Below, piece by piece: positions 28,182 to 36,629 of a stretch of DNA of 64,000 bases. The number at the start of each line of letters is the position of its first letter. The stretch's first letter is position 1. Both the position numbers and the translations under genes were made by a program. Under the pieces are notes generated by a model. The model was given only the letters and a program-made list of their open reading frames with translations. It was not told where the DNA came from and did not search any database. Origin of the DNA: Elusimicrobiota bacterium. GTDB taxonomy: Bacteria; Elusimicrobiota; UBA8919. The stretch lies in contig JAQUMH010000001.1 of assembly GCA_028718185.1 (NCBI GenBank), positions 901,186-965,185 on the forward strand, given 5' to 3'.

Positions 28182-28911
28182 TTTGAAGCTCCTTTAACTT
28201 TTGAAATTTAACGAAAGTATAAAAAGAAGAAAAAATTGCCCAATCTAAACCTTGTATACCATCAAGAAAACCTAATCGTAAAAAATACATATTAAAAAAC
28301 CTGAATACCGGCTGGATATAATACCAAAAATGAAATTTTCTGTTTTCACTGAATCTTTTTTTTGAATCCAGTGTTGTGTAACGATTAAACCGCTCAAAAT
28401 AATCTGAAAGGTTTTTGTAGCTATAATGAATTAAACTATTCTTAAGAAAACCGATTTTACCGTTAACCACAAGTTTTTCATGAACTAAGGCAAGATTAAA
28501 TTTCGCTTTACTTTTAAGGAAAAGACGTATTTGGTAATTAGGGTAACACCCGCCCCACCGCAAATACTTATCCTGGAATATTAATTTTCTCGGAATTTTG
28601 AAAGCCATGTAATCCCCGGGATTTTGAATAATATTTTTTATTTCTTCATACAAAGCAGGTTCTACTGTTTCATCAGCATCTATTGATAATATCCAGTCAC
28701 TATTTGATTTATCAATAGCAAAGTTTTTTTGGGCACCATATCCTTTCCAGAAATTATGGAATATTTTTACGTTATATTTTTTCGCAATAGTAATTGTATC
28801 ATCTGTGCTTCCAGAGTCAACCAAAATAATTTCATCAGCCCATTTCACGCTTTCAAGACATTTCCCGATATTTTTTCCCTCGTTATAAGTTATAATCACA
28901 ACTGATATCAT
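28168..28911 (-). CDS. Glycosyltransferase family 2, LPS core type
   Basis: 247 aa, GT-A fold: [33 protein letters not shown], then [10 protein letters not shown] supplying the metal-binding DxD. The C-terminal portion, with [19 protein letters not shown], resembles the WaaE/KdtX-type group that adds sugars to the inner core. Start ATG overlaps the preceding stop by 4 bp. Confidence 0.88.
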   Translation of the reverse strand: MISVVIITYNEGKNIGKCLESVKWADEIILVDSGSTDDTITIAKKYNVKIFHNFWKGYGAQKNFAIDKSNSDWILSIDADETVEPALYEEIKNIIQNPGDYMAFKIPRKLIFQDKYLRWGGCYPNYQIRLFLKSKAKFNLALVHEKLVVNGKIGFLKNSLIHYSYKNLSDYFERFNRYTTLDSKKRFSENRKFHFWYYIQPVFRFFNMYFLRLGFLDGIQGLDWAIFSSFYTFVKFQKLKELQNEKK

Positions 28912-29987
28912 AATAACCCCGTATATATCCTTTCTGTCCCGTCAACCATCTTTTCTTTTGAAAATTCTTTTGACTTTATTTTACTTGCTTCTGAATATTT
29001 TTTCCATAAATCTTTTTCTTTTATAATTTTTATTATTTTCTCAGCTAACAATTCCGGATTCCGGGAAGGAACAAGAAAACCATTAACCCCATTATTAACA
29101 AGTTCCCCGACCCCACCTACGTCAGTTGCTACTATTGGCAAACCCGATGCCATTCCATCAATTATTGAGGTACATAGACCTTCTTTATACGACGATAAAA
29201 CAAATATTGTAAAAATTGACAGAATTTGAGGAATATCATTTCTAAAACCTGTAAAAATTATGGAGTCAGACATATTCAATTCTCGTGCGTATTCTTTTAA
29301 TTCCTGTTCTAATTCCCCTTTCCCAACCACAAAAAATATCGCTTCCGGAATTACCTTTTTTACTATTTCTGCAGACTTGATAAAATTTTTATAGTTTTTA
29401 TGACCAGCGAGAGCACCAACTGTACCAACTATAACTTGTCCTTTTTTAATCTTAAATTCTTCGTAAAGATAATCTCCTGAAACATTTTCCAATCTTTTTA
29501 AATCAACCCCTGAATAAACAACAGATATTTTATGCTCCGGAATTCTATCCTCTAATAGAACCTTTTTTACTCCTTCTGAAATTGCTATTATTTTATTAAC
29601 GCTTTTATATTTCCATCTGCTTTTTATATTAAAATCCACCCTGCGGGAAGAAACCAATTTTGGCTTATATTTTGAAACTTTTGAAGCTAAAAGTCCGATT
29701 GTATGTGCATGTGCCGAATGCAAGTGGATGATATCCGGTTTTATTTTTTCTATAATATTTGCAGTTTTATAAATTGCAAAAGGGTCCAGCTCAAACAACA
29801 TTTTAACAGTAAAAAAACTAATATTGTTTTCTGACAACTTTTTAAATAACTCACTTTTATGACGACATATTACAAAATTCTTATGGCCTTTTTTTGAAAG
29901 ACCTTCTACGAGCCAAAAAAGCTGCTGCTGACCACCACGCCATGTTTTTTCTAAATCAATATGTAATATTTTTAATTGTTTCGTCAT
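28908..29987 (-). CDS. Glycosyltransferase family 4
   Basis: About 359 aa from the ATG at 29987, chosen because it begins the first Rossmann strand directly (MTKQLKILHIDLEKTWRGGQQQ) and has GGAAG upstream; the open frame reaches 30026. GT-B fold with VGTVGALAGHKNYKNFIKSAEIV and the donor-binding segment SSYKEGLCTSIIDGMASGLPIVATDVGGVGE. It acts in LPS or polysaccharide assembly, sugar unknown. It overlaps the preceding GT4 gene by about 32 bp. Confidence 0.85.
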   Translation of the reverse strand: MTKQLKILHIDLEKTWRGGQQQLFWLVEGLSKKGHKNFVICRHKSELFKKLSENNISFFTVKMLFELDPFAIYKTANIIEKIKPDIIHLHSAHAHTIGLLASKVSKYKPKLVSSRRVDFNIKSRWKYKSVNKIIAISEGVKKVLLEDRIPEHKISVVYSGVDLKRLENVSGDYLYEEFKIKKGQVIVGTVGALAGHKNYKNFIKSAEIVKKVIPEAIFFVVGKGELEQELKEYARELNMSDSIIFTGFRNDIPQILSIFTIFVLSSYKEGLCTSIIDGMASGLPIVATDVGGVGELVNNGVNGFLVPSRNPELLAEKIIKIIKEKDLWKKYSEASKIKSKEFSKEKMVDGTERIYTGLL

Positions 29988-31131
29988 ATATTTCTTCCAA
30001 AAAAATCGCTTGCTTTCCTGCATCATAATGAGCTTCTATATGTTTTCTGCCTTCAAATCCCATCTGTTTCCAGATTCCAGGATTTAAAACCATAAATTCC
30101 AATTTTTCAGCCAACACATTTACATCCCGTTCGGGAACAAGATAGCCGCTTAAATTGTTAATTACAGCCTCCGGGATATCACAGTGTAAAGTTGAAATAA
30201 CAGGCATACCGGAAGCCGATGCTTCTATAAGAGAAACAGGTAACCCACCTTCAGTATCACCATCACAAGCAGTAACGCTGGGAGCAAGATAAATATGATT
30301 TCTATAAAGTTCTTTAATAAAAAATGCATGCGGTTTTAAACCAAATATTTCCACATTGTTTTGTATATTGTAATTTTTTATTTTCTCAATAATTTTTCTT
30401 TTTTCAATCTCTTCGAGGTTGCAACCGCAAGAATCACCTAAAATATTTAATTTAAGTTTTAACTCCGGGTGCTTGTTTTTTACAATTCCAAACGATTCAA
30501 CAGCATACGAAATCCCTTTCTTCTCTCTGAATCTACCGCAAATCAGTATTCTTATTTCCTTATCGGCACTAATTTCTCTCGGCGTGTATTTTATTCCATC
30601 TAAATCAATACCGATATGCCGTATAGTGATTTTATTTTCAGGACAACCAAGCTTAATCAGAGATTTTTTCATATTTGAACCTTCAACGAGAAATCTTTCA
30701 CTGCCGCTAAAAAGTTTCTTGTACCTTTTTTTCCACTTGGGAAATCTTTTAGGCATTTTGCTCAAATCAAACCCATAAAAAGCAGTGACCATAGGAATAT
30801 TAAAAAGTTTTTTCAACCGTAAGAAAAAATATCCTGCCGGTCCAAAATGCGAATAAATAATATCAGGTTTATCTTTTATCAGAAAATATATAAATGCAGG
30901 ATAAAAGTGGAATATATTGTTCCAAATCTTATTAAACACAATTATGGGAACAGACCATATGCCAGAATTATCCAGCGAATGTATTTCTTCAACGGGAAAT
31001 ATATCAATATTTTCCATGCTATGGCAATACACAACCGGTTTATAGTTTTTAAAATATTTTATCTGTGTATATATCCAATTTTCGGTCTCGGATAGATATT
31101 TTCCTCTGATATAGTGTATAACCTTTTTCAT
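29956..31131 (-). CDS. Glycosyltransferase family 4
   Basis: 391 aa, GT-B fold. N-terminal acceptor domain with YSHFGPAGYFFLRLKKLFNIPMV. C-terminal donor domain with ILICGRFREKKGISYAVESF, APSVTACDGDTEGGLPVSLIEASASGMPVIST and the E-x7-E-type segment. CDGDTEGGLP resembles colanic-acid/WcaL-like transferases. It starts 2 bp after the aminotransferase stop. Confidence 0.85.
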   Translation of the reverse strand: MKKVIHYIRGKYLSETENWIYTQIKYFKNYKPVVYCHSMENIDIFPVEEIHSLDNSGIWSVPIIVFNKIWNNIFHFYPAFIYFLIKDKPDIIYSHFGPAGYFFLRLKKLFNIPMVTAFYGFDLSKMPKRFPKWKKRYKKLFSGSERFLVEGSNMKKSLIKLGCPENKITIRHIGIDLDGIKYTPREISADKEIRILICGRFREKKGISYAVESFGIVKNKHPELKLKLNILGDSCGCNLEEIEKRKIIEKIKNYNIQNNVEIFGLKPHAFFIKELYRNHIYLAPSVTACDGDTEGGLPVSLIEASASGMPVISTLHCDIPEAVINNLSGYLVPERDVNVLAEKLEFMVLNPGIWKQMGFEGRKHIEAHYDAGKQAIFLEEIYDETIKNITY

Positions 31132-31133
31132 AA

Positions 31134-32291
31134 TTATTGTAAAATATCTTTCACTGCATTAATTACATCTTCAACATCGTCATCGGTCAACTTGGCTGAC
31201 AACGGCAGAGACACTGTCCTTTCGGAAATATATTCGGCATTCGGAAAATCACCTTTTTTGTAATTGTAAGCCTGTTGATAATACGGGTGTAAATGTAAAG
31301 CAATATAGTGAACCCCTACGCCTATTTTCCTTTTTGTCATTTCATTTAAAAATCGGTCTCTTGTAATTTTCAGTTTATCAATATCAATCAGCAATGTATA
31401 TAAATGATAGGCATGCCTTGTATTTTGTTCAACATCGGACGGTATTATGACCGGCATATTTTTAAATGCTTCGTTATATCTTCCCCATATTTTCTTCCTG
31501 CGATTCCAATACTTATCAATTCTCTTTAACTGATGTATCCCTATCGCTGCCTGGATATCCATCATATTGCATTTGAATCCGGCATATACCACCTGGTAAT
31601 GCTTGTATCCTTCATCACTGAACCTTTTCCACGCATCTTTTGTCAAGCCATGAAGTCCGAGAATTTTTATCTTGTTGGCATATTCTTCATTATCGGTTAT
31701 AACCATTCCACCTTCTCCGGTAGTAATATTCTTTGTCACATAAAAACTAAAAACACCCAAATCACCAAATCTTCCCGTTTTTTTGCCTTTATATTCCGAC
31801 TCAATAGCATGAGCGCAATCCTCAATAATTTTTAAATTATTTTTTTTGGAAATTTTCACAATTTTATCCATGCTGCAGGCACGACCGGCAAAATGAACCG
31901 GTATTATACATTTTGTTTTACTCGTAATTTTTTTCTTAATATCTTCAAAGGAGATATTCATCGTATCTTTTTCACAATCGGCGAAAACAGGTCTCCCACC
32001 GGCGTGGATTACGGCATTGGCTGTTGCTGCAAACGTCATTGTCGGAACGATAACTTCGTCACCGGTTTTTAGACCGGCGGCAATCATTGAAAGATGCAGG
32101 GCAGACGTGCAGGAATTTAACGCTAGAGCATACTTGCTGCCTTTATATTCTTTAAACATTTCTTCAAATCTGCAAACTTTGGGACCTGTCCCCAACCAAC
32201 CGGATTTCATTGAATCTATAACTTCATCAATCTCCGGCTGTTCTATGATAGGATTTCCAAATATCAAAAAATTCTTTCGTCGAGAAAGCAT
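31134..32291 (-). CDS. DegT/DnrJ/EryC1/StrS family sugar aminotransferase
   Basis: 385 aa PLP enzyme making an amino sugar nucleotide for surface glycan. PLP-binding lysine K187 in YVTKNITTGEGG; EDCAHAIES (157-165) stacks the cofactor; ALNSCTSALHLS binds the phosphate. Closest in pattern to ArnB/PseC-like enzymes, but the substrate cannot be assigned. AAAGGAG precedes the ATG. Confidence 0.92.
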   Translation of the reverse strand: MLSRRKNFLIFGNPIIEQPEIDEVIDSMKSGWLGTGPKVCRFEEMFKEYKGSKYALALNSCTSALHLSMIAAGLKTGDEVIVPTMTFAATANAVIHAGGRPVFADCEKDTMNISFEDIKKKITSKTKCIIPVHFAGRACSMDKIVKISKKNNLKIIEDCAHAIESEYKGKKTGRFGDLGVFSFYVTKNITTGEGGMVITDNEEYANKIKILGLHGLTKDAWKRFSDEGYKHYQVVYAGFKCNMMDIQAAIGIHQLKRIDKYWNRRKKIWGRYNEAFKNMPVIIPSDVEQNTRHAYHLYTLLIDIDKLKITRDRFLNEMTKRKIGVGVHYIALHLHPYYQQAYNYKKGDFPNAEYISERTVSLPLSAKLTDDDVEDVINAVKDILQ

Positions 32292-32304
32292 TAATTCTCC
32301 TTTA

Positions 32305-33357
32305 TCAGTTTACAACTTCTTTACAAACTTTTTCCGTTTTCAAGACAAAATCATCAAAATTGAATTTTTCTTCTATAATAGTTCTATTTAATGCAGCATA
32401 TTTTTCCATTTCATGTCCATCGGCAAGCAATCCGCATATTTTTTCAGCCAATAAATCAGGGTTAGCAACCTGCACAAGATATTTTTGCGGTAAAATTTCC
32501 GGGATACAACCAACAGAAGTCGCGACAACAGGTTTCCGGCAAACCATCCATTCAAAAAGCACACGGCTCACCGCTTCACTACCTACAGAAGCAACCACTC
32601 CAATCGAACATTTTGACATAAATTCATACACATTATCAATATAACCCTTAAACTCAACTGCACCTTTTATACCAAGTTTACCAACCAGTAACCCAAGTTC
32701 TTTATATTTTATATTTTCTTCTTTACCGGCAATTAGAAACCTTGCAGACGGATATTTTTTAAGCACATTAACAGCCGCTTCCAAAAAATATCTATGCCCC
32801 TTCACAGGATCCAACCTGCCAACCATCCCCACTGTTGGAATTTCGGACTTCGGACTTCGGACCTCGGACCTTGGACTTATTTTTAATCCCTGATAGATTG
32901 TGACAACTTTTGACGGTTCAATCCCGATATCTAAATATCTTTTTCTTATAAATTCTGAAGCAGCAATAATTTTTGCTGTTTTTTTATAAATAAAACTTTT
33001 TCTTGGATATAGTGTATCTGACTTTGTCCTTATTATAGTAAATTTCTTATTTAAAAACAGCTGCGTAATATAAGCCAGAAAATGTCCTTTTCCGGTATGA
33101 GCATTTACAATTTCAATTTTTTCTTTTTCAATTAATTTTTTAAGACGGAAAACACTATTTAAAATAAATGGATTCCTTCTTGAACATATTTCAATGGTTT
33201 CGTAACCGTTTTCTTTTGCAAGTTTTAATGGCAATCCCTCTTTTACACCTGCAAAGTATATTTTATGCCCTTTCCGGGAAAGCCCCTTTGAGATTTCTAT
33301 AGCATAATTGGTCACTCCGCTATGCCAGGGGATATCAATTATTTGTAATATTTTCAT
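32305..33357 (-). CDS. Glycosyltransferase family 4 with a repeat-encoded insertion
   Basis: 350 aa, GT-B fold: IPWHSGVTNYAIEISKGLSRKGH at the start, TVGMVGRLDPVKGHRYFLEAA at the start of the donor domain, and GSEAVSRVLFEWMVCRKPVVATSVGC near the end. Between the two domains a stretch SPRSEVRSPKSEI is encoded by a heptamer tandem repeat; family members lack such a segment there. The insertion lies in the interdomain linker and keeps the frame, so the enzyme may remain active. Overlaps the GT9 gene upstream by 23 bp. Confidence 0.85.
   Translation of the reverse strand: MKILQIIDIPWHSGVTNYAIEISKGLSRKGHKIYFAGVKEGLPLKLAKENGYETIEICSRRNPFILNSVFRLKKLIEKEKIEIVNAHTGKGHFLAYITQLFLNKKFTIIRTKSDTLYPRKSFIYKKTAKIIAASEFIRKRYLDIGIEPSKVVTIYQGLKISPRSEVRSPKSEIPTVGMVGRLDPVKGHRYFLEAAVNVLKKYPSARFLIAGKEENIKYKELGLLVGKLGIKGAVEFKGYIDNVYEFMSKCSIGVVASVGSEAVSRVLFEWMVCRKPVVATSVGCIPEILPQKYLVQVANPDLLAEKICGLLADGHEMEKYAALNRTIIEEKFNFDDFVLKTEKVCKEVVN
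32842..32876. repeat. 7-bp tandem repeat inside a glycosyltransferase gene
   Basis: Five 7-bp units (TTCGGAC three times, CTCGGAC, CTTGGAC) in 35 bp. Because 21 bp equals seven codons, the peptide shows a heptapeptide repeat (SPRSEVR / SPKSEIP). Confidence 0.85.
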
Positions 33358-34348
33358 ACTGCGTTTTTACCGCTTTAAATACATCATCAACAGAAACTTC
33401 ATTCATACACTTGAAATCACCTTGAGGGCATTTATTGGGTCCATGTCTGCCGCAAGGACGACACGGAATGTCTTTCTCTATAACAACTGCTTTCTTTGAA
33501 TATGGGAAAAATCCTAATTCTTTAACTGTCGGACCGAAAACTGCAACAGTCGGAACGTTAAAAGCTGCTGCAATGTGCATCGGACCTGAATCGTTTGTAA
33601 TAAATATCTTACATTTTTTTATAAGTGCCGCAAGCTGTTTAATCGTTGTTTTTCCTGCAAGATTAATTGCTTTTGTTCCCATATTTTTTACAACTGTATT
33701 TACTACTTCAATATCATCAGGACCACCAAAAATTATAATTTTACCGCCAAGCTCATTAACAATCCTATCGGAAAGTTCTGCATAATTTTTTGCCGGCCAC
33801 CTTTTAGTTGCCCAAACACTTCCCGGATTTATTCCAAAAAAAACCTCACTGCCAGCCAGTAAATTTGCCACATATTCTTCATCTTTTTTGTCAATATAAA
33901 TTTCGGTTTTTTCTTCCCTTACTTCAATATCGAAATACTTTAACAAATCAAGGTATCTTTCTAGCTGATACTTTTCTTTATCAAAAAAAACGTTACCGGT
34001 AAAAAAAATGCGTCCGGCACTATTTGAGAGACCAATCCTTTTTGGAATACCGGAAAGGTAAGCGATAAGTCCTGACTTGAACGACGGATGCGGTATTAAA
34101 GATATATCATATTTTTTTTCTCTTAATTTTTTAACAACTTTTAACAAACCCATTAATCCTTTATCTTTACCCTTTTTATCATAAACAATTAATTCACTAA
34201 TTGACGGGTGACTCTCAAGAATATTTTGTGTTGATGGAATACACAAAACAGACACTTCCGATTTTAAGTATTTTTTTGCTGCTTGAATTAAAGGAATAGT
34301 TAAGACGACATCTCCTAAAAACGCTGTCTGTATTATGAGTATCTTCAT
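33335..34348 (-). CDS. Glycosyltransferase family 9, heptosyltransferase II-like
   Basis: 337 aa. ILIIQTAFLGDVVLTIPLIQAAKKY at the N-terminus, INPGSVWATKRWPAKNYAEL in the linker to the donor domain, and ITNDSGPMHIAAAFNVPTVAVFGPT as the ADP-heptose-binding loop, followed by a Cys-rich CRPCGRHGPNKCPQGDFKC typical of the WaaF/RfaF group. It most likely transfers heptose to the inner LPS core. Start overlaps the previous stop by 4 bp. Confidence 0.9.
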   Translation of the reverse strand: MKILIIQTAFLGDVVLTIPLIQAAKKYLKSEVSVLCIPSTQNILESHPSISELIVYDKKGKDKGLMGLLKVVKKLREKKYDISLIPHPSFKSGLIAYLSGIPKRIGLSNSAGRIFFTGNVFFDKEKYQLERYLDLLKYFDIEVREEKTEIYIDKKDEEYVANLLAGSEVFFGINPGSVWATKRWPAKNYAELSDRIVNELGGKIIIFGGPDDIEVVNTVVKNMGTKAINLAGKTTIKQLAALIKKCKIFITNDSGPMHIAAAFNVPTVAVFGPTVKELGFFPYSKKAVVIEKDIPCRPCGRHGPNKCPQGDFKCMNEVSVDDVFKAVKTQYENITNN

Positions 34349-34974
34349 ATAAGAGAATCTGCTTGTAAGGTAATCATATCAATCGCATCTTTAAGTTCTT
34401 TTGATTTATTTTCAAGATTATCGTTTTCATTGACATATATCGGCTTGCCATGGCATACAGAAACTTTGTTAAACGGATAAGGTATATGAAATTCGTCCCA
34501 GTGCCTGACAACATATTTTCTTTTTGAAGCATATGCAATAGGAATTATAGGTAAACCGCTTTTCTGGGCTACACTAATTACACCCGGCTGGACCATTCTT
34601 TGGGGACCGCGAGGTCCATCAGGAGTAAAAGCGACAGAACTGCCGGTTTTAGCTTTGTTAATCAATGCCAGTAATGCCTCAGAACCGCCTTTAGATGTTG
34701 AACCTCTAATGCTTTCATAACCCAGCTTTTCTGTAATTTTTGCAATTAACTCGCCGTCTTTTGATTTACTTATTAAAGTGCAGATACCCTCGTATTTATG
34801 TACCCAAAATAAAAATATTAACCTGCCATGCCAAAGAGCATAAACCATCGGTCTCTTGTTTTTTTTTAATTCATCATACTCAGAAGAGTTTTTGACAATA
34901 ATTTTTGATGTCTTTCCTGTAAACCATAAATAAAAAAACCCTAACCAAACCGATATTTTTCCAAAAAAATTCAT
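34345..34974 (-). CDS. DUF374 lysophospholipid acyltransferase-like protein
   Basis: 209 aa. Motifs of the DUF374/LPLAT family in order: YALWHGR (45-51), ISKSKDGELIA, RGSTSKGGSEALL (90-102) and FTPDGPRGP (116-124). By family knowledge these resemble LpxL-type acyltransferases, probably acylating lipid A or a related lipid at the inner membrane. A hydrophobic N-terminal helix anchors it. Confidence 0.87.
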   Translation of the reverse strand: MNFFGKISVWLGFFYLWFTGKTSKIIVKNSSEYDELKKNKRPMVYALWHGRLIFLFWVHKYEGICTLISKSKDGELIAKITEKLGYESIRGSTSKGGSEALLALINKAKTGSSVAFTPDGPRGPQRMVQPGVISVAQKSGLPIIPIAYASKRKYVVRHWDEFHIPYPFNKVSVCHGKPIYVNENDNLENKSKELKDAIDMITLQADSLI

Positions 34975-35489
34975 CTTTTTCTCTTTAAAACCCAGCCAAC
35001 GGCAAAAAACCTTGTATATTCAGGCGATACCGTTTCTGCTTCATACTTTATATCGACTTTAGAAAATTCAATTGTATTTAATATCTTTTGATTTTCAAAA
35101 ACTTTTTGTGGTTCCACCTTAATTACTTCGAGAAGTTCACAATGTTCCTGTTCCGCTTCAATCTGGACAAGTTTTAAAACAAAATGCTTAGCAACTTCCA
35201 GTCCATCCATCAGCGATGCTTCTACAATGTCACTTTTTTCCAATGCCTCAACTTCTTTGCCTAAAGTAACGGCAAAAAGCGAAAAAGCGACAGATTTACC
35301 AAAATCTATTTTTTTCTGAAATATTGCAGGATTAAAAGAATCGTAAACTGTGGCAGGTTTTATACATTTCTGTATTTCTTTTACTTTTTCCGATAATTCT
35401 TCTTCACTAACTTCAACTTTCCTTTTTTTCAGTTCCCTGAAAATATAGCCTTGCCTTAATTCAATTTTAAAACTTTTTATCATTTTCAT
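34971..35489 (-). CDS. Hypothetical protein at the head of the LPS operon
   Basis: 172 aa, no signal peptide. It begins with a charged helical stretch (FRELKKRKVEVSEEELSEKVKEI), then FSLFAVTLGKEVEALEKSD, and ends in a strand (FFAVGWVLKRKR). VTLGKEVEAL vaguely recalls the activation domain of B12-dependent methionine synthase (MetH-like small proteins), but I would not assign it. It overlaps the DUF374 gene by 4 bp. The promoter TATAAT ends 8 nt before its ATG. Confidence 0.6.
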   Translation of the reverse strand: MKMIKSFKIELRQGYIFRELKKRKVEVSEEELSEKVKEIQKCIKPATVYDSFNPAIFQKKIDFGKSVAFSLFAVTLGKEVEALEKSDIVEASLMDGLEVAKHFVLKLVQIEAEQEHCELLEVIKVEPQKVFENQKILNTIEFSKVDIKYEAETVSPEYTRFFAVGWVLKRKR

Positions 35490-35497
35490 AATCAGTT

Positions 35498-35526
35498 ATT
35501 ATATAAGAAAGAAGGGTAAATTTCAA
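35498..35526 (-). promoter_or_regulatory. Sigma-70 promoter of the LPS operon
   Basis: Minus strand TTGAAA (35526-35521), 17-nt spacer, TATAAT (35503-35498). The start codon is at 35489, so the transcript would have almost no leader. Confidence 0.75.
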
Positions 35527-35582
35527 CTTAAATTTTATGTTTTTGAGTAGGCAGATATACAGAAGTTTAAGAAGTTGATTCT

Positions 35583-36518
35583 TTAAAATTTTACACTAAA
35601 AGATATTCTTTGAGTGTTGCCAAGGTCACCGTAGGGGATAAAGGCATAGTCAGTGGAAGTATTCGTTATTCGTAGTCCAAGTCCACCTCCAAAACCAGCA
35701 AAATTAGAGGCATTCATGTGTTCATGTGTTGATTTGTTCATTAGTAAGTAACCAATCCGTAATGCTAAAAGATTTATAGGTGCGTATTCTGTGCCGAAGG
35801 ATACTTCTGTTTTGTTATCATATATTTTTCTCTTTACGTCTAATGCAAACGTCATTGCTCTTTTTAGAGTATACCCAATTCCTACCGTTGCAGTTAGCGG
35901 TAGATTATAACCCTCGGAAATAAAGGTCATTTTAGGTCCTATGTTCTGAATCGATAAACCGTATTGTAGCGGCAAAACGAAGCTTTGCTTCATCAACAAT
36001 CCAATATCCATTGCAATGCCTGTAGCCTTTTCACCTGCTATGCCCTGCTGAATTATTTTTAAGTTAGTGCCTAAACTCACCTGCTTACCTGCTAACCCGC
36101 TCATCTGCTTGCTGTAACTAACAGTTACTGCCGTATCATATGCACTGAATGAACCTGTTTTCTGTCTATTCTCATCTCTGCCTTCTATCCTGCCTTGTGT
36201 AAGTGCTACCACGCTTATTCCCATCGTTCCCATACTTGTTGGTCTTACATAAGCCAAAAAATCATGATTGGTATCTGCAATCCACATCGTATGCTGTGCT
36301 ATTATCTCACTTTTACTCAATTGTGATAACCCCGCTGGGTTGTAACTGATTGCACTTGCATCGTTTGCTACTCCTACATATGCTCCACCCATTGAGACGG
36401 CACGAGCAGAAGTGCCGATGTTTAGGAAAGAAGCACCGGTGTTTTGAGAAGCAGTGAGTAGGGAGTAGGAAGTAGGAAGTAAGAAAAAGATAAAAATAAT
36501 AATTAAGATTTTTTTCAT
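35583..36518 (-). CDS. PorV/PorQ-like outer-membrane barrel protein
   Basis: 311 aa with signal peptide, then ASFLNIGTSARAVSMGGAYVGVANDASAISYNPAGLSQL, the hallmark N-terminus of the PorV/PorQ (UPF0164-like) family, followed by alternating strands ending in an aromatic residue (ISFSVKF). In type IX secretion PorV shuttles cargo bearing C-terminal domains. Here the gene lies directly downstream of a giant protein with a FlgD-like C-terminal domain. AAGGTGGT precedes the ATG. The signal peptide core (LLPTSYSLL) is encoded by a 7-bp tandem repeat. Confidence 0.85.
   Translation of the reverse strand: MKKILIIIFIFFLLPTSYSLLTASQNTGASFLNIGTSARAVSMGGAYVGVANDASAISYNPAGLSQLSKSEIIAQHTMWIADTNHDFLAYVRPTSMGTMGISVVALTQGRIEGRDENRQKTGSFSAYDTAVTVSYSKQMSGLAGKQVSLGTNLKIIQQGIAGEKATGIAMDIGLLMKQSFVLPLQYGLSIQNIGPKMTFISEGYNLPLTATVGIGYTLKRAMTFALDVKRKIYDNKTEVSFGTEYAPINLLALRIGYLLMNKSTHEHMNASNFAGFGGGLGLRITNTSTDYAFIPYGDLGNTQRISFSVKF
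36454..36481. repeat. 7-bp tandem repeat in the PorV-like signal peptide
   Basis: Four 7-bp units on the plus strand: GTGAGTA, GGGAGTA, GGAAGTA, GGAAGTA. They encode LLPTSYSLL of the signal peptide on the minus strand. Confidence 0.8.
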
Positions 36519-36538
36519 AATTGACCACCTTTAAGAAA

Positions 36539-36599
36539 GCAGAGCTTTGCTCTGCGGCTACACGACTAACTAGAGCAGGGTAAGACCCTGCTCTACAAC
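36539..36599. repeat. Two palindromic hairpin elements between surface genes
   Basis: First: GCAGAGC (36539-36545), TTT, GCTCTGC (36549-36555), GGCTACA. Second: TAGAGCAGGG (36571-36580), loop TAAGA, CCCTGCTCTA (36586-36595), CAAC. They occupy the gap between the giant protein and the PorV-like gene; the stems could attenuate or stabilise the transcript. Confidence 0.7.
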
Positions 36600-36629
36600 T
36601 AATTCACTAATTCTCTGATCTCTAATTAA

